This document shows, piece after piece, positions 22,358 through 31,799 of a DNA stretch of 64,000 bases. A program made the position numbers and the translations under genes. The notes beneath the pieces were generated by a model that was not told where the DNA came from, did no database searches, and worked only from the letters and a program-made list of their open reading frames with translations. Position 1 is the first letter of the stretch, and every line of letters starts with the position of its first letter. Origin of the DNA: Artemisia argyi (lineage: Eukaryota; Streptophyta; Magnoliopsida; Asterales; Asteraceae). The stretch is taken from the NCBI GenBank assembly GCA_030686995.1, contig CM060684.1, forward strand, positions 10,231,897 through 10,295,896, given 5' to 3'.

Positions 22358-23338
22358 ATGAATAGCCAGTGCGTTCTCAATCGTCTTGACGATCACATCC
22401 ATCCTAGGGCGATCCTTTATGTTGAAACTGATGCATTTATATGCAATCTCTATAAACATATGAAAAGAACGCCGGTCAACATTATCTATGATATGTGGAT
22501 CGATCAACTGCTCGGGTCCATCACCATAGAAACGCCGAACCAGATTTATCATCTCTCGTTCCATATCATGTTTATCAGGATCCATCCCAGACAATATTTC
22601 AAACATAAGTATGCCGTATGAGTAAATGTCTGCTTCTATGTTCAGGATCGTGCTTTCTTTGTAAACTGGATCAATGTAAGTGGAACGTATCTCAGGCACG
22701 TGGCGGTGTCTATAAATTTCTGGAAGTGGCTGATTCGCACGGAGTAATACTGAGCGATTAAGACCACAGATTTTTGCTTCCAGATATTTATTTAACAATA
22801 CGTTGTAGCTTCTCAAATATCCATGTATTACTCTACCGTGATCCCCAACACCTGAGTGAAGGTAACTGAGCCCTTTCGCAACGCCTATGCAAGTCTTGAG
22901 ACGCTGCGCCCATGTAAAGTTTTTCCTATTATTTTCTTCGCGGAGATAGGCATTTAGCCTATTAATAATAGCATACTGAGCGTACCATTCATGTTTTTCT
23001 TTTATTTTTTTTTGTAAGGCAGCGTACCATTCATTTTTTGGGAAATTACCTGGCAAAACGTCAGTGTAAAAAGGGATGATGTTTTCATGGTGCAACTTGG
23101 AAATTATCTGATCAACCTCTTCAGGATAGTTGCCAGATGCGATAATAGCTGTGCGGTTTTCCCAGAGTTCATAGAGTTCTCCTATGTCGACATGCCGAGA
23201 ATTCTCAAAAAATTTCAAATCCTCTGAAAAATCCAGACCTGAAGAATTTTCAGAAGTTTCCGAATTCTCTGAGGAAGCGTCGCTGATATCCTCCTGAGTA
23301 CTTAGAAAATTTTGAAGGTTTAAACCTGAAGAAGACAT
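22358..23338 (-). CDS. Exon 1: N-terminal tail plus pseudokinase domain 1
   Basis: The start MSSSGLNLQNF is followed by an acidic, Ser/Glu-rich tail (SDASSENSETSENSSGLDFS), then a kinase-like fold. The glycine loop is unrecognisable and the usual VAIK reads TAIIAS, so the ATP-anchoring lysine is missing. RLKTCIGVAKGLSYLHSGVG is typical of receptor-like cytoplasmic kinases. The catalytic HRD is HGY and DFG is GLN, while the later YIDPVYKES and DIYSYGILMFEILSG motifs are retained. It is therefore predicted catalytically dead. The exon ends at IH before the GTAAGT donor at 22357. A truncated copy of this exon is at 58985-59396 and its first 16 codons recur at 60025-60072. Confidence 0.8.
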
Positions 23339-23560
23339 TGTTTTTGATGCTGTTTAGAAGCGATGGTTGATTTTGAAAAAGAAGAAAGTAAAGATTTTAG
23401 GATCTATGTTAGGAACATAAGAGGAACGAAAAATCAGATGGAGAAATGGTCAAACATGGTACAGTATAAAATATAGTCTTTTGCATAAAAAGGAGGTTGT
23501 TGGTATTGTTTCTGTCAGTTATTCTGTTGCAATGAAATAATGCAATGCGCGTTTTTGGTT
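23339..23560 (-). promoter_or_regulatory. Probable promoter/5' UTR of the tandem kinase gene
   Basis: Read on the minus strand, CTATATTTTATACTG lies about 130 bp upstream of the ATG and is the best TATA-like site. The same upstream sequence is conserved at 59400-59630 and again at 60804-61010. Confidence 0.4.
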
Positions 23561-23619
23561 GGCACAATCCGATCACTACACTTCTCAGTTTTGACCCGTT
23601 TCACTTATTAATTAGTAAA

Positions 23620-23762
23620 GGGAGATGATATATCTCCACATAATAATTAACTTCATACACATAATTTTAGTGTGCCTCACATAACTTTTATTTGTAAAAT
23701 TTATATGGGTCCACTAAATTTATGTGTAAGAAATAAATTCTTATGTTGAGATATCACTACTC
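23620..23762. mobile_element. Small MITE (143 bp) with 9-bp duplication
   Basis: The ends are GGGAGATGATATATCTCCAC and, reverse-complemented, GAGTAGTGATATCTCAACAT. ATTAGTAAA flanks both sides (23611-23619 and 23763-23771). The paralogous copy near 61045 reads GCTAGTAAAAGAATGACTTT with no insertion, which confirms an empty site. Confidence 0.8.
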
Positions 23763-23805
23763 ATTAGTAAAATGATGATTTTATACAAATTCTCACTATC
23801 TTTTA

Positions 23806-24060
23806 CTTCATTCGTTCCATAATTATAGTCTACTGTTGACCTTTTAAGTCTTCGTTTTGCAACTTTAACTCTGCATATTTTTATTTGTGCTATATAATAC
23901 TTGATAAAAATTATACCAATGGAAAATATTTTTAAAACTCAATCCATTCATGTATTTTGTATCAAGTAATATATAACACAAATAAAAAAATTTAATGTCA
24001 AAGTTGGAAACTAAAGACTTCAAAAGCCAACAGTAGACTATAATTATGGGAAGGAAGTAG
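23806..24060. mobile_element. Stowaway-like MITE, 255 bp
   Basis: The ends are CTTCATTCGTTCCATAATTA and, reverse-complemented, CTACTTCCTTCCCATAATTA, with TA target sites. The TIRs continue through ATAGTCTACTGTTG. The paralogous copy near 61070 reads TATCTTTTATATAAACATCC, the exact empty site. Confidence 0.85.
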
Positions 24061-24471
24061 TATAAATAAACATCCCCTATCTACAAGAAGGGTACTCGCG
24101 TAATGTGATAACAGATAACCATTTTTTTGGTGAGCAAATGAATTTTAATTTAAACTTCCTTAATTAGCATGTCCCAAATACTATAAAGTAGTGAGGTGAG
24201 TTATTTTAAGTATCAAGTTTTTGTTACATACTGAGGGACAAATCTCCACCATTCATCTAATTTAATCTAATGCTGGAGATTAACCTAAGATTAAATAGTG
24301 AAACCTAAGTCCATGTTTTTTTTTTTTTCCTTTTTTCTTTTTTATTATTCACTTTTTTTATTTCTTTCTTTTTTTCCTTTTTTTTTGCCTTTCTTCCAAA
24401 TAACGTGTATTTTTTCCTTTTCTTTTTTTTTTTTGTTTTTTATTTCTTTTCATATTCAGGTATTTTTATCA

Positions 24472-24514
<43 letters not shown>

Positions 24515-24549
24515 TTTAAATAATAATAAATTCACGTTTTTTTTACTTT

Positions 24550-25205
24550 ATTAAGTTTTCGTCCGTTTTGTCTGTTTTCACATGTTTATATACGTTTTTG
24601 TCCGTTTTCATACGTTTTCGTCCGTTTTTTACGTTTTCGTTTGTTTTCAGACGTTTTCGTCCGTTTTTATACGTTTTCATCCTTTTTTTACGTTTTCGTC
24701 TGTTTTCAGATATTTTCGTCAACTTTTATACGTTTTGTTCGTTTTTGTCTGTTTTCATACGTTTTCGTCTGTTTTATATGATTTTGACCGTTTTTTTATG
24801 TTTTCGTCTGTTTTCAAACGTTTTCGTCTAATTTTATACGTTTTCATCCGTTTTTATACGTTTCCGTTCGTTTTTTGTCCGTTTTCATACGTTTATATAC
24901 GTTTTCGTCTGTTTTCATACGTTTTCGTTCGTTTTTATAAGATTTTGTCCGCTTTTATACTTTTCCATCCATTTTTATACGTTTTTGTCCGTTTCCATAC
25001 ACTTTCATATGTTTTCGTCCGTTTTCATATATTTTCATCCGTTTTCATATGTTTTCAAATGTTTTCATCCATTTTTAAACATCTTTGTACGTTTTCAAAC
25101 GTTTTTGTACATATTCATCCGTTTTCTTACGTTTTTGTCCATTTTTATACGTTTTCGTCTATTTTAAAATGTTTTCGACCATTTTCAGACGTTTTCATAC
25201 GCTTC
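24550..25205 (+). repeat. FB1 left arm: degenerate 20-bp tandem units
   Basis: About 30 units of an ACGTTTTCGTCCGTTTTCAT-like motif are present, each with a few substitutions. The inverted counterpart lies at 26400-27175, so the transcript could form a long imperfect hairpin. Confidence 0.85.
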
Positions 25206-25224
25206 TGAATATAAAAAGTATTAT

Positions 25225-26400
25225 TCTTTGATACTCAGAATATCACAAGTGATATTCTTATTATCACATGTGATTTTCAACTAATGTTTTGTAACATGAA
25301 AATCACTTGTGATATTCAGAATATCACAAGTGATATTCAGAAAATAACAAGTGATATTAAGAAAATCACAAGTGATATTACGAATATCACAAGTGATTTT
25401 CAACTAATGTTTTGTAACATGAAAATCACAAGTGATATTCAGAAAATTATAAGTGATTTTCACATTTTTTTAATTCACGTTTTTTTCACTTTCTTATGTT
25501 TTCGTCTGTTTTTGTTCATTTTCATACATTTTCTTTCATTTTCATACGTTTCTGAATATCTCAATTGATATTATTAATATCACAAGTGATATTTTGCATA
25601 TCATAGAAAATCACTTGTGATATTAAGAATATCAATTGTAATATTCAGAAACGTATGAAAACGGACGAAAATATATCAAAACGAACGAATGTGTATGCGT
25701 AAAAACACGCCTAGAAAGGGACGAAAACGTATGAAAAAATTATGAAAACGGACGAAAATGTATAAAAACCGCTGAAAAGTACGAAAACAGATGAAAACGT
25801 CTGAAAACGGACAAAAATACATTAAAACGGACGAAAATTTTTTCATACGGTTTCATCTGTTTTCATTCGTTTTTGTCTGTTTTCTTATGTTTTTATTTTC
25901 ATTCATTTTTGTTTGTTTTTAAATGTTTTCAGACGTTTTCATATATTTCTGAATAACACAAGTGATATTCTGTGATATTTAGAATATCACCTGTGATATT
26001 CAGAATATCGCAAGTGATATTCAGTGATATTCAGAATATCGCAAGTGATATTCAGAATATCGCAAGTGATATTCAGAATATCGCAAGTGATATTCAGAAT
26101 ATCGCAAGTGATATTCTGAATATCACAAGTGATTTTCTGAATATCACAAGTGAGTTTCAACAAATATTTTATAACATGAAAATCACAAGTGACATTCTGA
26201 ATATCACAAGTGATTTCACATTTTTTTAATTCACGTTTCTTTCACTTTCTAACGTTTTTGTCCGTATTCATACATTTTGTACATTTTCATTCATTTTCAT
26301 ACGTTTCTGAATATTACAATTGATATTCTTAATATCACAAGTGATATTATGTGATATTCTAAATATCACTTGTTATATTAATAATATCAATTGTGAAATT
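25225..26400. repeat. FB1 core: palindromic AATATCACAAGTGATATT repeats
   Basis: Two clusters of a roughly 20-bp self-complementary unit, ATATCACAAGTGATATTCAG, are separated by a short stretch of arm units in opposed orientations (25650-25945). Unit copies alternate as CACAAGTG and CACTTGTG. Confidence 0.85.
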
Positions 26401-27343
26401 TAGAAACGTATGAAAATGGATTAAAACGAACGAATATGAAGGCGTAAAAATACGTATGAAAACGGACAAAAAAAAATGAAAAATGGACGAAAACGAAAGA
26501 AAACATATGAAAACATATGAAAACAGACGAAAACATATATAAATGTATGAAAACAGATGAAAACAGACGAAAACATATGAAAACAAACAAAAACGTCTGA
26601 AAATGTATAAAAGCTGCCGAAACGTATAAAGACGGACGAAAACGTCTGAAAACGGACAAAAATATATGAAAACGGACGAAAACGTACGAAAACGGAAGAA
26701 AACGTATGAAATCAGGCGAAAACATGTAAAACAGACGAAAACGTAAAAGAATGGATGAAAACGTATGAAAACGGACGAAAACATATGATAACGAACAAAA
26801 ACGTCTGAAAACGTATAAAAGCTTTCGAAACGTATGAAGACGGACGAAAACGTCTGAAAACAAACAAAAATGTATGAAAACGGATGAAAACGTATGAAAA
26901 CGGACAAAAACGTATGAAAACATAAGAAAACGGATGAAAGCAGACGAAAACGTCTAAAAACAGACGAAAACGTAAGAAAATGGACGAAAACGGACAATAA
27001 TGTCTGAAAACGTATAAAAACTGTCGAAAACGGACAAAAACGTCTGAAAACGGACGAAAACGTCTATAAATGAAAAGAAACTCAAAAAACAGACAAAAAC
27101 GTATGAAAACGGACGAAAACGTGTATAAACGTATGCAAACGGACAAAAATGGAAGAAAACTGACGAAAACGTAAGAAATTAAAAAAAAAACATGAATTTA
27201 AAAAAGAATGCACATGAATTTTTTAATAAAAAAGAAAAAAAAAATTAATTAAAAAAATATTTATTAAAAAAAGAAAAAAAGTGTAAATAAAAAGAAGAAA
27301 AAAGCGTAAAAGTAAAAAAGAAAGGAAAAAAAAAGCTAAAAGG

Positions 27344-27382
<39 letters not shown>

Positions 27383-27917
27383 AAGAAAACATTAATAGAA
27401 TAAGGGTAAAAAAAACTTGAATAGAAACAAGAAAAGAAAAAAAAAATTATAAAGACAAAAAGACAAGGAAAAAAACATGGACTTTGGTTGCATATTAAAT
27501 CTTAGGTTAATCCTCACCTTTAGATCAAATTAGATGAATGGTGTGGATTTGTCCCTCAGTTTGTAAAAAAAAACTAGTTCACAAAAGAACTTTTCTTATA
27601 AAGTAGTAGAGAAGTATAACGTTTAAATTATTAAAGTTTAAATGGTTAACACATTTATTTTTCAAATTTTATAATTAAATTGATGGTTATAAATTTAGTG
27701 AGATTTTCTTATAAACAATTCTTTAAAATGTACCATTATTAGAGGGCGGTTACATATACATTAAATGAGACTTAAATTTTTAAATTTTAAACTAATTTTC
27801 TACTTTTCTTTTTATATTAATGTTTTTAGTCTTAAAATTTTAATACTTACTTATATATTTTTTTAGCGAAATACTTACTTATATAGAAGTCACAATTAGT
27901 ATAGTTTAAGATTACTA

Positions 27918-27969
<52 letters not shown>

Positions 27970-28181
27970 TATTTTTATTTTTATTTTTTATTTATTTTTT
28001 TTGAAATATATTAAGAGTACTATTTACTGTTTGTGAAATGTGATGTATCACAAAGAAAGTACTTTAATCGCATGCATAAGATGCTTTAGCTCTTGTCTAT
28101 TTACTCTGGTTCTTATCTATTTCAGTAAGAAAAAGGTGACTTAGGTTGGTATATATTTTATTGTCGACTATGCATTTTTCA

Positions 28182-28420
28182 CTGCAAGAAAAAGTGACTT
28201 CAGAGACGATATTTTATTTTGGTCACTATTTAGATGAAAATAGTGACAATATAATTTATAATAATTTAAAATGTCAGTGACAAAACTTATAAATGGTCAT
28301 TATTTAGTCACTAAATTACATGTTAGGTATTTTTAATTTAGAATAGTGACGAGAAATTTTGTCATTGTTATGATAGTATTAGTGACAAAATTTTAGTCAA
28401 TGTTTCACACATTGCTAATT
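28182..28420 (+). mobile_element. CACTA-like terminus with GTGAC subterminal repeats
   Basis: CACTGCAAGAAAAAGTGAC at the left is close to the plant CACTA end CACTACAAGAAAA, and the paralog at 61651 reads CACTACAAGAAAAAGTGA. Repeated TAGTGAC and GTCACTA motifs follow, typical of CACTA subterminal regions. No matching right terminus or transposase is seen, so it is a remnant. Confidence 0.5.
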
Positions 28421-29327
28421 CTATCAAATGATTATATAAGGGAAATTAGATATATATATATTTTCTAAAATTTGCATATTCGTTTATTTATCCAAAAATT
28501 GTAAATACTATCACACATTACAAATAAAAAAACTTGTATAATAATATTCAAAATTGCAAATATTTAACTTTCTTTGGTGCAAGTTTCCTTAAACATATTA
28601 TTTAATACATAAACTTTCATACACAATATTAGTTTTTATAATATGTAAGAATGAAAAAAGAATAACTTAAATATCAAACCTCTAGAAAAAATAACTTAAA
28701 TAATAAGAAAAAAATGCCACATTGTTTCAACTTGAAGGGTTAATTTTAGACATTCACATCTCTTTTCTTTTGCCAAACTTTTCCTTGAATATCTATTCCC
28801 GATCTCATATTACATTATCCACAAAAAACACATCCGTCCTACTGTTTCATTTTCCACTCATTTTCATCTATCATAATATTCTTGGGTCTTTACCATTCAA
28901 TACGGGAAATTGAACAACACAACTATCTCAATCCGATTCTAATCACCTTCTACATCACATTAAACAAAACATTATTATATATTATGCATTAAAAACTTAT
29001 ATTTTAATGAAACATTAAAAAATACAAGTGCCAAAATGTCGGAAACCATGGTTATAAAAATTCTCCATTTGTAAATTTAGTGACCAAAGTTTTCGTCACT
29101 GATTTTGCAATTAAATAAAAAGCCACTCTCCACATCAATCGAACAAATATTTTTTTATATAAAAAAAGCACGGACCCTAATCTTCAATCCGACCCAAAGT
29201 CATATCTCAGTATCTCACAACATCTCCAAAAGTCCCAATCAGAATCAGAATAATAGAACTTTGGATTAATTTACATTCTTTTTAATGCATGTTTGGGTAT
29301 ATATTAAATTTCTAACAAAAAAGTGAT

Positions 29328-29513
29328 ATGAAATTGCCCTTAGAACTTAAATCTCACCGTCATCTACTACCAGCACTGATTCACACTATAACTCAACCTA
29401 TTTGTTTCGGACCAGACAATGGCGTAACCGTAACCTATGCGCCACAGGTAAACCACAACGGCAACATCTACCACCAACCGCTGCATACTCAACCAACTTT
29501 CTCAATCGAAAAG
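29328..29513 (+). other. Exon-like ORF repeated in three copies, unidentified
   Basis: The open frame begins MKLPLELKSHRHLLPALIHT and continues through CFGPDNGVTVTYAPQVNHNG to FSIEK, ending at an AAG|GTAACA donor at 29514. The same block lies at 63228-63406, with one in-frame stop early in the frame, and its end lies at 1-73. No family is recognised. It could be a first exon truncated by downstream insertions or a non-coding conserved piece of the duplicated unit. Confidence 0.3.
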
Positions 29514-29655
29514 GTAACATTATCCTTCATCTGTTAGGTTTCATAATTGCTTGAATTCCAAGTCGGTTTGTTTTCCTCATTAATGTTCATCGATATTTGC
29601 AAAATTATAAATGTCATGTTTAGCACCATTATCAGCGTGATTGATGTGATCATTT

Positions 29656-29672
29656 CCCGCCTGATGGGCGGG
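29656..29672. other. GC-rich hairpin at a duplication break
   Basis: CCCGCCTGATGGGCGGG forms a 6-bp stem. It sits where copy B departs from copies A and C, next to the helicase pseudogene, so it may be a Helitron 3'-end hairpin on the minus strand. The terminal CTRR is not evident. Confidence 0.35.
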
Positions 29673-29939
29673 CACGCCTTGTGATTTTCAATTTATAAAT
29701 TAAGTGACGGTTAATTAATTACAAACAGTGTTAAATATTTATATAGTGATTATATAACATAAATAAATGAACGTTAATCATATAAAAGGTAATACAAATT
29801 AAAAAATTAAGTGACGGTTAATTAATGATGAATAGCGTTGAATATTTATATATTGATTAAAGAACATAAATAAATGAACGGTAATCATACAAAAGGTAAT
29901 ACATATTAATAAATTATAAGTCATTACAAAATGTATGTT

Positions 29940-30920
29940 TTGATTTCAAATGCGGTATAAAGCTTCTTTATACACAACGTTGGTTGTTGAATTCGTATAT
30001 TTTCCATCTATATCACAACATAAAATTTTCAAACTGTTCCTGCTCTTGACCCTTGAGACAGCAACATATAGTTGGCCATGAGAGAAGACCGGTCTCTGAA
30101 GAAACAACCCAACTTTAGACAACGTCTGGCCTTGACTTTTATTAATTGGCATACCAAAGCAAATTTGAACAGGAAACTGTCTTCGGTTTAGTTTAAACGA
30201 CAGCTTAGTGTCAGACGACTAACAACCATACGCGGTATTGCACAAATAGTACCAACACTCCCACCTGATATTACCTTAGTTTCAATAATATTTGTTCCCA
30301 TTCTCAGTATTTGAAGCCTAGTCCTATTGCATAGGCCGTACTTATGGTTAATGTTTCACATGCACATAACCGGAGTACCTATTTTGAGTGTTAGACTAGT
30401 GCGGAATGCCAGACATTTTGATGCCATTAAGGAATTCTTCTGTGTAAATGGATTCATCAAAATTGGTCTCTACATCAGCAACACCGACTGTGTCATAAGA
30501 ATAGTATGTCTTCTTATCACCATCAATTAAGGACAACATGCTATCATTTATCATACCAACCAGCTCGTGAGTCGGTGCCAGAATGGCTCTCTTGTAAATA
30601 ATCAGGATTATATAGGTTTTTCCTCAACTCTGGGTAGGTTTCCTGAATAATGCTACCAACATGGTCGTCTGAATCAGAAATCAACATATCATCTGGAAAT
30701 TCCACAATTGCTCCATCATTTTTTCCGCCAATTATACCGTTCCCAATGTTCAGTATCCAATCAGCGAATTCTTGTATCTCCTTCCTTTCAGAACTATTGG
30801 AACATGATCCTAACCTCATGTTAAACGTTAACCTCATAACTTTGTAGTGTTTCCATAATTGAGAAGAATTTATTGCAGCGCGCACAACATCTTGTCTGGT
30901 TCCTTTTAGTACCAATTGTA
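29940..30920 (-). pseudogene. Pif1/Helitron-type DNA helicase, C-terminal pseudogene
   Basis: Minus-strand frames give, in order, KGTRQDVVRAAINSSQLWKH and RLTFNMRLGS (near motif III), then an ERAILAPTHE-like block, SGIPHYSLTLKIGTPVMCM, a stop, and NINHKYGLCNRTRLQILRMG. The last block is INKSQGQTLSKVGLFLQRPV followed by FSHGQLYVAVSRVKSR (motifs V-VI). This is the C-terminal half of the Pif1-like helicase carried by plant Helitrons. Frameshifts and stops occur between about 30150 and 30540, and the N-terminal Walker A part and Rep domain are missing. It is a dead remnant, about 360 bp from and divergent to the small gene starting at 31284. Confidence 0.8.
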
Positions 30921-31283
30921 TTCATGTTTTTTTCACATACTATCTTCATTGTAGATGTAACAAACATAATCAACATCAAGACATGTAACAACAATTAAGT
31001 AATGATCTCTTTTTTTAGCTCAAAATAAGTAATGTCCAGGAAAATACATTAGACAATAAAAAGTTTGAAAAAAAAATTAAATGCTAATGAGTCTTCCAAA
31101 ATTTTCCCCTATGATTTTCAATTCACACCTACATTTTGGAAACTGCAATCTTTTCCACCATTAAAATTAGACGATTTGAATTCCAAAATCCCTTTTTTAT
31201 ACTCATTGCCATGTATCACACACATCACAAATCGTTTCTTCTCAAACCTTCAAACAAAACCTACAAAAAAATTATCATAAACC

Positions 31284-31351
31284 ATGTCGTCAAACAGCAA
31301 GAGATCTAGATGTGCTTCACATATCAGCAACGACAGGCAAACACACTCAAC
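31284..31351 (+). CDS. Small gene, exon 1
   Basis: The exon encodes MSSNSKRSRCASHISNDRQT and HST up to a split threonine codon, before GTATGT. The ATG lies in ACCATGTC, a fair initiation context. An in-frame start is set by the downstream joins. Confidence 0.5.
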
Positions 31352-31441
31352 GTATGTTCACACACTCGTGATGTGAACATTCAATATTATTTGTTTCGCA
31401 AAATTGTATGTATGATTAATCTAATGTGTCTTTCATTTGAG

Positions 31442-31485
31442 GAAAAAACGTAGGCAAGGAGAATCTTCAAGCCATCAAGAATCAG
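31442..31485 (+). CDS. Small gene, exon 2
   Basis: The exon completes the split codon and encodes KKRRQGESSSHQES, a basic then serine-rich segment. It ends TCAG before GTAAAG. Confidence 0.5.
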
Positions 31486-31585
31486 GTAAAGGTACTATAA
31501 AACATTTTTACATTTCTTTTAGATACTGGTGCAACTATTTTAGTTATTCAATTCTTAATGTTTAATAATTATATATTATGTGCAG

Positions 31586-31762
31586 GTAAAGAAGAGCTGC
31601 AATGGGATTTTAAAGAGTGGTATGAATGGTGGACGGCTGAACAAAAGAAAAAAGCAAGCAAACAAGCATTGCCTCTACTTGCTAAAGATGAAAAGGAGTA
31701 TGGTCGGACCAAGCCGTGCTTTGATGAAGATGAAGAGGAGTATGCTGATGTGGCCTTGGATG
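31586..31762 (+). CDS. Small gene, exon 3
   Basis: The exon encodes GKEELQWDFKEWYEWWTAEQ, then KKKASKQALPLLAKDEKEYG and an acidic DEDEEEYADVALD stretch. It is strongly charged and the clearest coding signal of the gene. It ends GGATG before GTATAA. Confidence 0.6.
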
Positions 31763-31799
31763 GTATAATACCTCAAATTCTAAAATATGCAAAATGACC

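Larger units (their letters stand above)
19111..23338 (-). other. Whole gene: tandem pseudokinase-pseudokinase-kinase protein
   Basis: Four exons join in frame on the minus strand: 23338-22358, 21836-20907, 20580-19624 and 19179-19111. All introns are phase 0 with GTAAG donors and AG acceptors (CACAG, CGCAG, TTGTAG). The product is 978 residues: 327 + 310 + 319 + 22. Each of the first three exons encodes one kinase-like domain. Only the third keeps the lysine, HRD and DFG residues. No signal peptide or membrane segment is seen, so a cytosolic protein is likely. The layout matches tandem kinase proteins, a class that includes cereal resistance proteins such as Yr15/WTK1 and Rpg1. The immune role here is inference. 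The exon joins are predicted without transcript data. The alternative is three separate or partly dead genes. Confidence 0.75.
24191..27596. mobile_element. Fold-back transposon FB1 (3.4 kb)
   Basis: A perfect 9-bp duplication, TATAAAGTA (24182-24190 and 27597-27605), flanks the element. The left end is GTGAGGTGAGTTATTTT; the right end ends GAACTTTTCT. An inverted terminal block contains TGAGGGACAAATC and ACCATTCATCTAATTT on both sides. Inside are a T-rich tract, an arm of degenerate 20-bp units (GTCCGTTTTCATACGTTTTC type), palindromic AATATCACAAGTGATATTC cores (25225-25650 and 25950-26400), the inverted arm, and an A-rich tract. No transposase is present. ORFs with repeated RFRPFSYVF text are repeat translations. 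The empty site is present in the paralog near 61213. Confidence 0.85.
27600..29650. repeat. Segmental-duplication unit, copy B (distal part)
   Basis: The sequence is collinear with 61214-63509, including the blocks near 28020/61495, 28560/62450 and 29300/63270. Copy C differs by a Stowaway insertion (61736-61981) and another small insertion (about 62193-62327). Copy B holds an (ATT)n run at 27917-27968. Confidence 0.85.

Noticed and set aside
19594..23338. Three separate kinase genes
   Set aside because: Only the first block has a good start region. The other two open with acceptor-linked phase-0 exons, and all end at donors, so one gene is simpler.
24550..26400. Regular short repeats that could suggest a CRISPR array
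   Set aside because: There are no unique spacers, the units are degenerate and contiguous, the genome is a plant's, and no cas genes are present.
24298..27146. ORFs with repeated RFRPFSYVFVRF-type text, and the like at 37918-40556
   Set aside because: They are translations of the 20-bp tandem units in several frames and both strands of the fold-back elements. The repeat explains them fully.
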